Source: Syntrophales bacterium
GTDB taxonomy: Bacteria; Desulfobacterota; Syntrophia; Syntrophales; UBA4778
Reading direction: 5' to 3'
Assembly (NCBI GenBank): GCA_028712885.1
Contig: JAQTPK010000012.1
Coordinates: 5,001-57,350, forward strand
Length of the DNA stretch: 52,350 nt
Below, piece after piece: positions 24,478 through 32,132 of the stretch (position 1 is its first letter; every line of letters begins with the position of its first letter). The notes under the pieces are model-generated. The model was not told where the DNA came from and ran no database searches. It saw nothing but the letters and a program-made list of their open reading frames with translations. A program made the translations under genes and the position numbers.

Positions 24478-25595
24478 CCGGATTTGCCCCAGGTATAGAG
24501 CTGGGTTATGACATAGTTCCAGACGGCGCCGACCAGAATTCCGGCCAGTCCGGCAAGCATCCACTGCGTGCGGCTGGAGAAGAGATAGGATGCAATCCCG
24601 ACATTGGCCAGCGCTCCGATGCTGCAGGCGAGCATGAAGGTGAACAGTCCCCTGATCCAGGCCGGTCCCTTCAGGCGTCTGTCCCGGTAGGTCAGGATAT
24701 TGTTGATGCCGAAATTGGAGACCATGGCGGTTGCGGCGGCGGCGGACTGCGATATCACGAAGCTCAGTTCCAGGCCCTTCAGAAGCGCGCCAAGTACGGC
24801 CATATGGACCAATACGCCAAGCCCGCCCACGATGGAAAACGCCAGAAAGCGCACCGGCAGGTAGCGTCCGAATTTCTTGTCCGCCAGCAGCATGCCGAAT
24901 TCCCAGATGACCATTGTATCGAGTTTGCTCTCTCCCGCATTGCGGCCCCGGAAACGAAACGGCACTTCCGCAACCTGGAGACGGGAAGGCGCCGTCGCCA
25001 GGATATCAAGCAGTATTTTGTAGCCAAGTCCGGAAAGCCGCCTGACCGTCGAATCCAGGATCGCCCGCTTCAGCATGAAAAACCCGCTCATGGGGTCGGA
25101 AACCGATTGCCGGAGAACAGCCCTGCCGGCCTTTGTCGCCAGCCTGCTCATCGCTTTCCGGGACTCGTCCCACTCGCCGACGCTCCCTCCTCCGGCATAG
25201 CGCGTCCCGACGACGAGATCGGCCCCTCCCTGCTCGATTTTTTTCAGCATCGCGGGCAATATGGTTTCGTCATGCTGCAGGTCTCCATCCATGACGGCAA
25301 TGTTTTCCGCAGAACTCGCCAGCATCCCTTCTATGCAGGCGGAGGAGAGTCCTCTTCTCCCTATCCGCTGAAGACAGCGCACTCGGCAGTCGGTGCGGGC
25401 TATTTCACGCACGACTCGCGCCGTTTGATCGGGAGAATCGTCATCGACAAAAATCACCTCCCATCCTTCGCAGCCGAGGACGTCGTTGAGCCGGCGCAGC
25501 AACTCCGGCACGTTGAACGCCTCGTTGAACGTGGGTACGACGATCGAGAGGCGAATCGGAGACGCGCTGATCAAAGCGGCTTTTTCACTTTGCAT
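24474..25595 (-). CDS. GT2 polyprenyl-phosphate sugar synthase fused to GtrA
   Basis: A protein of 373 residues. The N-terminal 230 or so are a DPM1-like family 2 glycosyltransferase (LSIVVPTFNEAFNVPELL, VIFVDDDSPDQT, MDGDLQHDE, VVGTRYAGGG, SDPMSGFFML). The C-terminal 130 are a GtrA-like four-helix membrane domain (FLAFSIVGGLGVLVHMAVLG to AGILVGAVWNYVIT). It would transfer a sugar from a nucleotide donor to polyprenyl phosphate and help flip it. It is translationally coupled to the downstream GT39-type enzyme. Together they make a two-step lipid-linked glycosylation unit; the acceptor is unknown. Confidence 0.93.
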   Translation of the reverse strand: MQSEKAALISASPIRLSIVVPTFNEAFNVPELLRRLNDVLGCEGWEVIFVDDDSPDQTARVVREIARTDCRVRCLQRIGRRGLSSACIEGMLASSAENIAVMDGDLQHDETILPAMLKKIEQGGADLVVGTRYAGGGSVGEWDESRKAMSRLATKAGRAVLRQSVSDPMSGFFMLKRAILDSTVRRLSGLGYKILLDILATAPSRLQVAEVPFRFRGRNAGESKLDTMVIWEFGMLLADKKFGRYLPVRFLAFSIVGGLGVLVHMAVLGALLKGLELSFVISQSAAAATAMVSNFGINNILTYRDRRLKGPAWIRGLFTFMLACSIGALANVGIASYLFSSRTQWMLAGLAGILVGAVWNYVITQLYTWGKSG

Positions 25596-26039
25596 GATCC
25601 TGGATAGTATTCCGGGGAGGCGTTTTCAAGACTGAAAAATTAAAATACTGCTTTCCCCTGATGCGAAGGGTCGGAGAAATACTCTGAAAGGATGAGAAGG
25701 CGCCAGAAGACCATTCGGCAAAAAACCAGGGACACTTCCCATATTTTTCGGCCTGGCGCACCCGAATGAAATAATTTGCTTATTATGCCGACTGGCGGAT
25801 TCATGTCGCATGTTTTAGGATGCCTCGAAAGTCCAACGAGGCCGGAGGTCTCGGTGAATCAATTGGAAAAACGGGGTTTTTGCGTTTTCTCGAAAAAATT
25901 AAAAAACCGGGAAGTGTCCCTGATTTTTAAATAACGGTAATTAAATGATTTCATTCTCGGCGGACACCCGGCACCTTGAATCCCCGTATCCTTGGACCCC
26001 TGTTCCGAAATGTGGTATCTGGAACAAGGACGTGTAGAT
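25596..26039. other. Gene-free stretch with a REP-like inverted repeat
   Basis: No credible gene. The main structure is the inverted repeat at 25727-25922. The remainder is low-complexity, A/T-richer sequence and upstream DNA for the CYTH gene. A second, shorter feature is TGTTCCGAAATGTGGTATC..GGAACA near 26003-26025. Confidence 0.6.
25727..25922. repeat. Long-spaced perfect inverted repeat (CAGGGACACTTCCC)
   Basis: CAGGGACACTTCCC (25727-25740) and its exact reverse complement GGGAAGTGTCCCTG (25909-25922) enclose about 168 bases. Both ends are flanked by A/T-rich tracts (atattttt outside-in, aaaaaatt). Motifs like this flank REP/RAYT-type Y1 transposase genes in other bacteria. No transposase frame lies between them here, so it may be a non-autonomous or decayed copy. 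Confidence 0.65.
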
Positions 26040-26516
26040 ATGCCCATCGAAATCGAACGGAAATTCCTTATCCGGAACAATGCCTGGAGAAAACAGGCCG
26101 GAACGGGAATAAATTATGTACAGGGTTACATAGCAGCATCCGCTCGGAGGGCGGTGCGGATCAGGATTGCCGGCCGGCGTGCCTTCGTATCCTTCAAAGG
26201 GAAGATTACTGCGATCAGGCGAAAGGAATACGAGTACGAGGTCCCTCCGGCGGAGGCCCGGGAGATGCTCTCGTTTTTCTGTGCGCGGCCTCCGGTCGAA
26301 AAAATCCGCTATCGCGTCAAGCACGGCGGGAAAACATGGGAAGTGGACGAGTTCCTGGGGGAAAATGAGGGTCTGACGGTCGCCGAGATCGAGCTGGAGC
26401 GGGAGGACGAATACTTTGAAATACCGGATTGGGTCGGCGAGGAGGTCACGCGCGACCCCCGGTACCTCAGCGTGAATCTTTATAAGAAGCCGTACAAAAC
26501 CTGGCCGCAGAAATAG
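26040..26516 (+). CDS. CYTH-domain protein (inorganic triphosphatase-like)
   Basis: A protein of 158 residues beginning MPIEIERKFL, the ExExK hallmark of CYTH tunnel enzymes. Downstream are QGYIAAS, AVRIRIAG, ATVSFKGK-like FVSFKGK, EYEYEVP, IRYRVKHGGKTWEVDEFLGEN and AEIELERED, the alternating basic and acidic strand motifs that bind triphosphate and metal. It is probably a tripolyphosphatase or related phosphohydrolase. The frame is open from 25992, but ATG 26040 places EIERK correctly and has AAGGA upstream. Confidence 0.93.
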   Translation: MPIEIERKFLIRNNAWRKQAGTGINYVQGYIAASARRAVRIRIAGRRAFVSFKGKITAIRRKEYEYEVPPAEAREMLSFFCARPPVEKIRYRVKHGGKTWEVDEFLGENEGLTVAEIELEREDEYFEIPDWVGEEVTRDPRYLSVNLYKKPYKTWPQK

Positions 26517-26631
26517 TCCGGAGTTCTGATTCCAGAGTCCAGAATTGCCGAAGAAGGAAACTGATATTTTCTGGACCAAGCTTTCAATGAGCAGATGTTT
26601 TTCGGTTTCGAAGAGCGGCCGAAAATGCGAA

Positions 26632-26660
26632 TTGACACCCTCGGGTGAAAAATATATTCT
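26632..26660 (+). promoter_or_regulatory. Sigma70-type promoter for the fluoride leader
   Basis: A perfect TTGACA (26632-26637) is followed after 17 nt by TATTCT (26655-26660); the overlapping TATATT at 26653 has a 15-nt spacer. The expected start, about 26665-26667, falls at the first base of the aptamer. Confidence 0.75.
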
Positions 26661-26664
26661 GATC

Positions 26665-26713
26665 CTGGTGATGGGGTTCACCATAACCGCCGCAAGGCTG
26701 ATAACTCCTGCAG
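26665..26713 (+). ncRNA. Fluoride riboswitch aptamer (crcB RNA)
   Basis: The sequence fits the fluoride aptamer. The first stem is GGTGA/TCACC (26667-26671 with 26678-26682) around the loop TGGGGT. Then come ATAACCGCC, a short stem GCC-GCAA-GGC, and the 3' segment TGATAACTCCTGCAG. The pseudoknot pairs GGGGTT in the first loop with AACTCC (one G-U), as in the known structure. Known members sense fluoride ion and usually control crcB, eriC-F or fluoride-sensitive enzymes. Here the next gene is a dynamin-like GTPase. Confidence 0.92.
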
Positions 26714-26773
26714 TCATTTCCTGGAGGAGTTATCAGGTTAAAGCTCCTCCAGAAAAACCGGAGGAGCTTTTTT
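26698..26773 (+). terminator. Riboswitch expression platform with intrinsic terminator
   Basis: Three mutually exclusive helices are visible. An anti-aptamer hairpin pairs CTGATAACTCCT (26698-26709) with AGGAGTTATCAG (26725-26736). An antiterminator pairs CTGGAGGAG (26721-26729) with CTCCTCCAG (26744-26752). The terminator pairs AAGCTCCTCC (26741-26750) with GGAGGAGCTT (26760-26769) and ends in T6 (26768-26773). Ligand binding would hold AACTCC in the pseudoknot, free CTGGAGGAG to form the antiterminator, and turn the gene on. The ribosome site GGAGGAG of the next gene lies in the terminator's 3' arm. Confidence 0.88.
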
Positions 26774-28465
26774 ATGAGTACCGAACCGGCGCCTCTTGCG
26801 TCCCCAATGCGGCACGCATCCTCTTTACTGCGAAATATAGAAAACATCTGCTCGCGTTATCAGCTCGCCTCTTTGCGCCGCCAGATCGATTCATGCAGGA
26901 AACTTCTTTCGACAGCCCCCCTCATAGATATTGCCGTTCTGGGCCAATTCAAGGCGGGGAAGAGTTCTTTTCTTAACAGCCTCATCGGCAAGTCCGTTCT
27001 TCCGGTCGGAGTGGTACCTGTGACTACGGTAATCACGTGCATTCAGTACGGAGAGCAGGAACGGGCGGTCGTCTCTTTTTTTGACGGCAGCCGGATCGAA
27101 GTCGATTTGAGCAGGCTGGAGGATTTCACATCCGAAGCAAAAAACCCGTCAAATAAAAAAAACGTGGAGACGGTGGATATCGAACTCCCGGTTCTGAAGA
27201 ACTATCCCGGACTTCGCCTTGTCGATACTCCGGGTATGGGGAGTATTTTAAAAACCCATATGGAAATATCCGAAGGCTGGCTTCCGGAAGTCGGGGCGGC
27301 TATTCTTGCGATCAGCGCCGACCGGCCGCTTTCCGGAAACGATCTCCAGCTGATCCGCGGACTCGCCCGGCATACCCCCAAGGTCGTGCTGCTTCTGACG
27401 AAGGTGGATCTGCTTTCGCCGGAACAGCAGTCGGAAGTAGTGAAATTTTTCAGCGATTCGCTGAAGCGCGAACTGAACCGGGAGCTGCCTTTATTTTTTT
27501 ATTCCAACCGGTCCGGCACGGATCAGTTCAGGGACAGGCTCAACGAGGAGCTCCTGTTCGAGTTGTCGCGGAACCGCGATTTCGAGTCAAGGAAAATTCT
27601 TCAGCACAAGGTGCTGTCCCTGGCCGGCAGCTGCCTGGGATATCTCGATATGGCGCTGAGCGCCTCCCGTCAGGCGGATATGGACCGGGATCAGTTACGG
27701 AACAAGATTCTGGACGAGAAGTTGAATTACGATCTCCTCCGGGAGGAGCTGTATATCATCTCCAGGGAAAACCAGAGGCAGACACGGCCCCTCATCGCCG
27801 GCTATCTTGAGAATATCCGGAAGCCGCTGAAAACAAAAATTATGAATCAGCTCACCCGTGAAATAGAAGAATGGGATGGGAACCTCTGGAGGCTGACCCG
27901 AAAATACGAGGATTGGGTGGCCGAAACGATGACGGAAGAAATGAGACAAGTCTCAAGGACCGAGCACCGGCATTTTTTCGGCACCCTGAAAAAGGCTCAC
28001 GCCGGCTTTGACCGCTCTCTGGAGGCGTTCAGAAATCACCTCGGCGGGAATGTGAAAAAGGTGCTTGGAAAAGAACTTTCGTATTCAGAGTTTAACCTGG
28101 AAGTAGCGGAACCGTCTCAGCCGGATATAAGGACGCCGGTCTGCTTCGATATCCATCTCGATCTGATCTGGTTTCTGATTCCCATGTTTATATTCCGGCC
28201 GCTTTTTGAAAGAAACTTCTTAAGCAAGCTCCCGCGCGAAATAGAGACAAATCTCTCCCGGCTGGCCGCCCAGTGGGAGGATACTATCAATCGTATGATC
28301 GAGCAGATGCGCAAGCAGGCCGTCCGCTACGTCGGCGACGAGCTTGCGACGATAGAGGGCCTGCTATCGAACGCCCAGGGCAGGACAGACGAAATCATGC
28401 GCGACATGGACGAACTGCGCGCGCAGGAAGAAATCCTTTCCTGTCGAACAAACCATATTCGATGA
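26774..28465 (+). CDS. Dynamin-family GTPase under fluoride riboswitch
   Basis: Large GTPase of 563 residues. The G domain has a P-loop GQFKAGKSSFLNSLIG (about residue 56 on), a VVPVTTVIT switch-like stretch, DTPGMGS (G3) and LLTKVDLLS (G4). A helical stalk follows. A hydrophobic patch near residues 455-475 (LDLIWFLIPMFIFRPLF) could be a membrane-inserting paddle, as in bacterial dynamin-like proteins that act on membranes. The C-terminus is again helical. ATG 26774 follows T6 of the riboswitch terminator, with GGAGGAG 7 nt upstream. It overlaps the next gene by ATGA. The link of the GTPase to fluoride is unexplained. Confidence 0.9.
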   Translation: MSTEPAPLASPMRHASSLLRNIENICSRYQLASLRRQIDSCRKLLSTAPLIDIAVLGQFKAGKSSFLNSLIGKSVLPVGVVPVTTVITCIQYGEQERAVVSFFDGSRIEVDLSRLEDFTSEAKNPSNKKNVETVDIELPVLKNYPGLRLVDTPGMGSILKTHMEISEGWLPEVGAAILAISADRPLSGNDLQLIRGLARHTPKVVLLLTKVDLLSPEQQSEVVKFFSDSLKRELNRELPLFFYSNRSGTDQFRDRLNEELLFELSRNRDFESRKILQHKVLSLAGSCLGYLDMALSASRQADMDRDQLRNKILDEKLNYDLLREELYIISRENQRQTRPLIAGYLENIRKPLKTKIMNQLTREIEEWDGNLWRLTRKYEDWVAETMTEEMRQVSRTEHRHFFGTLKKAHAGFDRSLEAFRNHLGGNVKKVLGKELSYSEFNLEVAEPSQPDIRTPVCFDIHLDLIWFLIPMFIFRPLFERNFLSKLPREIETNLSRLAAQWEDTINRMIEQMRKQAVRYVGDELATIEGLLSNAQGRTDEIMRDMDELRAQEEILSCRTNHIR

Positions 28466-29310
28466 AACCCTCCGATCGGGAAAGCATCATCAGGTACGTC
28501 CTTGGCCGGAAATGCGCTTCCGGGGGATTCTGTTTTTACCGGCTTGACGAACCAAACGGATCGGATACTTTTTACGCCCTGTCCGTACTGAAAATTATCG
28601 GTTTTGATTTCAGGGACGACAGGACCCTCCTTTATCTGAAGTCGATGCAGAACCCGGACGGCTCGTACGACAGCGTATTCAAGGCATTCTATTCGCTTCA
28701 GGGCCTCCGTCTCATGAATGGAACCCCGGCGTCGTATCCTGCCCCCTATATCCGGAGCCAGCTGAGACCGTACGACGTCGCTCTCCTCCCTCCCGAAGTT
28801 TCCTCCATTTTCAAACAGATGTTTACTGTCGTCGAACTCTGTTCCGCATGGGGCATCCGGTTGGAGCAGGAGGCCAGGCGCAACGCAGTTCGTTTCATCC
28901 TTCGATTCCGGAACGGCGACGGCGGGTTCGGATCGCCTTATTCGACCCTCATCGAAACCGCCCAGGCATTGGAGATGCTGAACATGCTGAACTGTCCGGA
29001 AGCATTGAATGCGGCTGAGGCTTTTGTCGTTGGGTGCGAAAGCCCCGTTCACGGTTTCGTTAACGTGCCCCGAACCTCGCTCTCGTATATCGAATACATG
29101 CATGCCGGCGCAGTCGCTCTCTCGCTTTTATCCAGTAAGCCTGAATACCCTGACAAGTGCACGGAAGTCATCTGGGCGTGTCGAAACAGGAACGGAGGAT
29201 TTTCCAGGGCGTCGCACGCGGGAATAGCGACTATTGAGGACACCTATTACGGCGTGCACGCCTTGAGTCTCTTCTCAGAATTCCCCGCCGGGCAATTAAA
29301 AATCAGCTGA
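28462..29310 (+). CDS. Prenyltransferase/squalene-oxidase-fold repeat protein
   Basis: A protein of 282 residues built of alpha-alpha barrel repeats. QNPDGSYD, RNGDGGFGSPYST and RNRNGGFSRAS are the GG(F/Y) repeat signatures of protein prenyltransferase beta-like and squalene cyclase-like proteins. The end EDTYYGVHALSLF is also typical. The DxDD motif of cyclases and the zinc ligands of prenyltransferases are not evident, so it may be a non-catalytic or unknown-substrate member. ATG 28462 overlaps the dynamin stop as ATGA, so it belongs to the fluoride-controlled transcript. Confidence 0.8.
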   Translation: MKPSDRESIIRYVLGRKCASGGFCFYRLDEPNGSDTFYALSVLKIIGFDFRDDRTLLYLKSMQNPDGSYDSVFKAFYSLQGLRLMNGTPASYPAPYIRSQLRPYDVALLPPEVSSIFKQMFTVVELCSAWGIRLEQEARRNAVRFILRFRNGDGGFGSPYSTLIETAQALEMLNMLNCPEALNAAEAFVVGCESPVHGFVNVPRTSLSYIEYMHAGAVALSLLSSKPEYPDKCTEVIWACRNRNGGFSRASHAGIATIEDTYYGVHALSLFSEFPAGQLKIS

Positions 29311-29425
29311 TCCTGAGTACCCGCTGGCGTTTGCGCCCTCACGCATCAACCGCATGCCGCCATTTATAAGTTCTGCGCGGGCTGTTCAAGAATGTTCAGA
29401 TTTCTTATTCCAATCTTTTGGAGGG

Positions 29426-29548
29426 GCGGCGGTTCAAAAATGGTCGGATGCAAGGCCCCGAAGTTCCGAGAAGCCGAGGCGTACTAAAGCGTACGTTGAG
29501 GCTTCGAGGAACGAGAAACACAGCAGACGGCCGTTTTTCAACCGCCGC
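29426..29548. repeat. Long imperfect palindrome, about 50-bp arms
   Basis: The left arm begins gcggcggttcaaaaatggtc and the right arm ends ggccgtttttcaaccgccgc. Arms pair with scattered mismatches around the centre, where gcgtac is repeated inversely (gcgtactaaagcgtacg). It abuts the purU stop between two convergent genes. This has the look of a dispersed REP/BIME-like family. It could also form a bidirectional terminator-like hairpin. Confidence 0.75.
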
Positions 29549-30433
29549 TCACTCGAACACTATCGTTTTCTGGCCATGCACCAATACCCGCCGCTCCAGG
29601 TGCAACCGGACCGCTCTGGCCAGGACAATGCGCTCCAGGTCCTTTCCTTTTATTCTCATGCCCTCTATTGCATCCCGGTGGCTGATCTTTATCACGTCCT
29701 GGGCGATGATCGGTCCGTCGTCAAGGCTCTCCGTCACGTAATGACTGGTGGCTCCGATGACCTTGACTCCGCGGTGATAGGCCTGAAGATAGGGATCGCC
29801 TCCCGCAAAGGCGGGGAGAAACGAATGATGGATGTTGATGATGCGGTGGGGGTAGCGGTCGACGAAATCGTTCGTCAGGACCTGCATGTAGCGAGCGAGC
29901 ACGATCAGGTCTACCCCGTGCTTTTCCAGCTCCTCTATTTCCCGCCGCTCCTGTTCCCGCTTGCTTTCGGGCGTAATCGGGAAGTGCAGGAAGCTTGCCC
30001 CGAACTGCTCCGCCACCGGCCGCAGGTCGGGATGGTTGCTTATGACCAGCGGGATCTCGGCGCTGAGCTCTCCCATCCGGCGCCGCAGCATCAGGTCGTG
30101 CAGGCAGTGCGGGTGCCTGGACGCGAATATGGCTATCCGGGTCGCCACATCGGTGAAATGCAGCTCCCATTTCATGCCGAATCTCTCCGCCAGAGGCCCG
30201 AATTCGCGGCCGATCTCATCCCGGCCCAGATCGAACCCTTCCATCTCCCACTCGATCCTCATGAAAAAAATCTTCTGGGTGGCCGTCGTGTGCTGGTCGG
30301 CCGTAACAATATTCCCGTTATGGCCGAATATGAAGTTGGAGACGGAAGCGACTATCCCCCGCTGATCCGGACAGGAGAGGAGAAGAACGGCATGGGCCGA
30401 ATTTTTTGAGTCTATTGCGTTCTTTGCGTCCAT
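29549..30433 (-). CDS. purU: Formyltetrahydrofolate deformylase
   Basis: Hydrolyses 10-formyl-THF to formate and THF, balancing one-carbon pools and supplying formate for PurT. It has an N-terminal ACT domain (VLLLSCPDQRGIVASVSNFI, HNGNIVTADQHT, FFMRIEWE) and a formyltransferase-like catalytic domain (IAIFASRHPHCLHDLM, HFPITPESK, VLARYMQVL, INIHHSFLPAFAGG, YVTESLDDGPIIAQDV). The frame stays open through a repeat tract to 30571, encoding a DATDAK-like low-complexity stretch. ATG 30433 gives 294 residues, the normal length. That ATG lies inside the repeat. Confidence 0.93.
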   Translation of the reverse strand: MDAKNAIDSKNSAHAVLLLSCPDQRGIVASVSNFIFGHNGNIVTADQHTTATQKIFFMRIEWEMEGFDLGRDEIGREFGPLAERFGMKWELHFTDVATRIAIFASRHPHCLHDLMLRRRMGELSAEIPLVISNHPDLRPVAEQFGASFLHFPITPESKREQERREIEELEKHGVDLIVLARYMQVLTNDFVDRYPHRIINIHHSFLPAFAGGDPYLQAYHRGVKVIGATSHYVTESLDDGPIIAQDVIKISHRDAIEGMRIKGKDLERIVLARAVRLHLERRVLVHGQKTIVFE

Positions 30434-30571
30434 TGCGTCTGTTGCGTCCTTTGGGTCCTTTGCGTCTGTTGCGTCCTTTGGGTCCATTGCGTCTGTTGCG
30501 TCTGTTGCGTCCTTTGCGTCTGTTGCGTCCTTTGCGTCTGTTGCATCAGTCGCAATGGACGCTATGGACAT
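30405..30571. repeat. GGACGCAA(C/T)A-type short-word array over the purU start
   Basis: Direct array of 9-nt words (on plus: ttgcgtcct, ttgcgtctg, ttgggtcct variants), about 15 copies, with a lone mirror part at its end (gcaatggacgctatggac). A multiple-of-three period keeps a reading frame open across it. It supplies the ATG of purU. Confidence 0.85.
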
Positions 30572-30666
30572 CGCGTCGGTTTGTTGATAAAAAGCCGTCG
30601 CGAGTATAGAATCAATTCAACTCGGGAGTCAATACGCACGATTTCCGCAACGGAGACGGGAAAAGA

Positions 30667-31044
30667 ATGGAACCGATCGAAAGACTAGCCCTCGCCAACG
30701 GGCTGACGATGGAAATTCACGACAAATCCCGCGCCGTGGCGGAGGACACTTTCCGGGTAACTCTGATTATCCGCATTCCGGTCGAAGTCCGGCCCGACTA
30801 TTTCGCCGACCGTGAAGGATATGAACTGACGCGGAGAGTGTTCGGACCGGTAGTCGTGTTCGAGTACCGCAAGGACAAAAACTTCGTGCCTGCCGGCTCA
30901 AGACATGCCGCTTTCCAGGAGCTGTTGAACGATTTCAAATCCGCCGCCCTCGAGTACGTCTCCAGGCCGCGCTTTCCCGCGGGGTTTGTTCTATCCAAAT
31001 ACGCGGAAATCCTGAAGAATCCTTATCGTTACGGTCCGGCCTGA
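30667..31044 (+). CDS. Conserved-looking small protein, unknown function
   Basis: A soluble-looking protein of 125 residues with an alternating strand and helix pattern: LALANGLTMEIHDKSRAVAEDTFRV, then VTLIIRIPVEVRP, VVVFEYRKDKNFV, and a C-terminal helix FQELLNDFKSAALEYVSRP. No known motif, signal peptide or cysteines. ATG 30667 has GGAGACGGGAAAAGA upstream, an adequate ribosome site. It lies between two repeat arrays. It looks like a real gene from its codon pattern and ribosome site, but no function is proposed. Confidence 0.7.
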   Translation: MEPIERLALANGLTMEIHDKSRAVAEDTFRVTLIIRIPVEVRPDYFADREGYELTRRVFGPVVVFEYRKDKNFVPAGSRHAAFQELLNDFKSAALEYVSRPRFPAGFVLSKYAEILKNPYRYGPA

Positions 31045-31119
31045 GCGGCTGTTCCCGTCCATTCCCCTTTTCTATCCTTAGTGGATATGCTATAAATTAC
31101 GACTTCGCTTTCCGGTTCG

Positions 31120-31190
31120 CAGGGTCTATCGCATCTATTGATTGGACGCAATAGGCTCAACAGACGCAATGGACGCGATAGACTAAGATC
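31120..31190. repeat. Short-word hairpin repeat, GGACGCAATAG family
   Basis: Left words tctatcgcatctattg are mirrored by acgcaatggacgcgataga, with caatagg/cagacgcaat words between. It lies just upstream of the mdh ribosome site AGGGAG, which is outside the repeat. Confidence 0.7.
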
Positions 31191-31202
31191 AGGGAGTGCG
31201 AG

Positions 31203-32132
31203 ATGCGGGAGAAGGTCGCAGTAATCGGAGCGGGTTTTGTCGGCACGATGACGGCGCAGAGAATTGCCGAAAAGAATCTTGCCGATGTCGTGCTTGTTGA
31301 CATTATCGAGGGGGTCCCCCAGGGGAAGGCCCTCGATATGAATCATGCGGCCTCCCTGGTGGAAATGGAAGCCGCGGTTCAGGGGACCAACGACTTTGCC
31401 GAAATTCGCGATTCCCGCGTTGTGGTCGTGACGGCAGGCTTTCCCCGCATGCCGGGGATGAGCAGAGAAGAGCTCGCGGCAAAGAACGGAAAAATAATTC
31501 AATCCGTCGTATCCCGGGTCAGGGAATTCGCCCCGGAGTGCGTTCTCCTGATCGTGACCAATCCGCTGGATATAATGGCGTACACGGCATGGAAGCTTTC
31601 CGGTTTCCCGGCCCGCCGCGTACTGGGCATGGGGGGGGTTCTCGACACGGCCCGTTACGAGTTTCTTCTTGCGCGTGAGCTTGGTGTTTCCGTGCGCGAT
31701 ATAGACGCGCTTGTTATCGGCAGCCATGGGGATACGATGATTCCGCTGGTGGAATACTCGCGGGCGAGAGGCGTCCCGATTAAAAGCCTGCTTCCGGAGG
31801 ATCGGATCGAAAAGATCCTGGAAAGGACAAAAAACAGCGGAGCGGAAATAGTCGGTCTCCTGAAAACGGGGAGCGCTTTCCATGCGCCTTCCGCGTCGGC
31901 CGCCGCCATGGTGGAAGCCGTACTTAAGGACAGCGGGCGCCTGCTTGCCGCATCCGTTCTCCTGGAGGGACAGTACGGCATCCGCGATGTCTTTATTGGA
32001 GCACCAATCCGGCTGGGGGCCGACGGCGTGGAATCCATCTACGAGATCGTCCTCTCCGCCGCCGAACTGCAGGCCTATCGGGATTCCGCGGCTGCGATCC
32101 GGCAGTTTCTGGACAAAATATCCGCGTCATAG
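31203..32132 (+). CDS. mdh: Malate dehydrogenase (LDH-like type)
   Basis: NAD-dependent malate/oxaloacetate interconversion. 309 residues, the tetrameric LDH-like MDH length. The NAD loop GAGFVGTMTAQ is at the N-terminus, then VTAGFPRMPGMSREEL with the substrate-gating arginines, VTNPLDIMAYTAWKLSGFP, and the catalytic His in IGSHGDTMIPLVEYS. Arg at the first position of the loop (RMPGM) supports malate over lactate. Alternative call: lactate dehydrogenase, less likely. ATG 31203 follows AGGGAG. Confidence 0.94.
   Translation: MREKVAVIGAGFVGTMTAQRIAEKNLADVVLVDIIEGVPQGKALDMNHAASLVEMEAAVQGTNDFAEIRDSRVVVVTAGFPRMPGMSREELAAKNGKIIQSVVSRVREFAPECVLLIVTNPLDIMAYTAWKLSGFPARRVLGMGGVLDTARYEFLLARELGVSVRDIDALVIGSHGDTMIPLVEYSRARGVPIKSLLPEDRIEKILERTKNSGAEIVGLLKTGSAFHAPSASAAAMVEAVLKDSGRLLAASVLLEGQYGIRDVFIGAPIRLGADGVESIYEIVLSAAELQAYRDSAAAIRQFLDKISAS

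Noticed and set aside
26665-26736. Ordinary terminator of the CYTH gene
   Set aside because: The leader has its own promoter at 26632-26660 and matches the fluoride aptamer base by base in the conserved parts.
30434-30571. N-terminal extension of PurU with DATDAK repeats
   Set aside because: The period of the repeat keeps the frame open. The 294-residue form from 30433 already matches PurU length.
30405-30571. CRISPR-like array
   Set aside because: Units are 9 nt without unique spacers and are too variable; no cas genes in the window.
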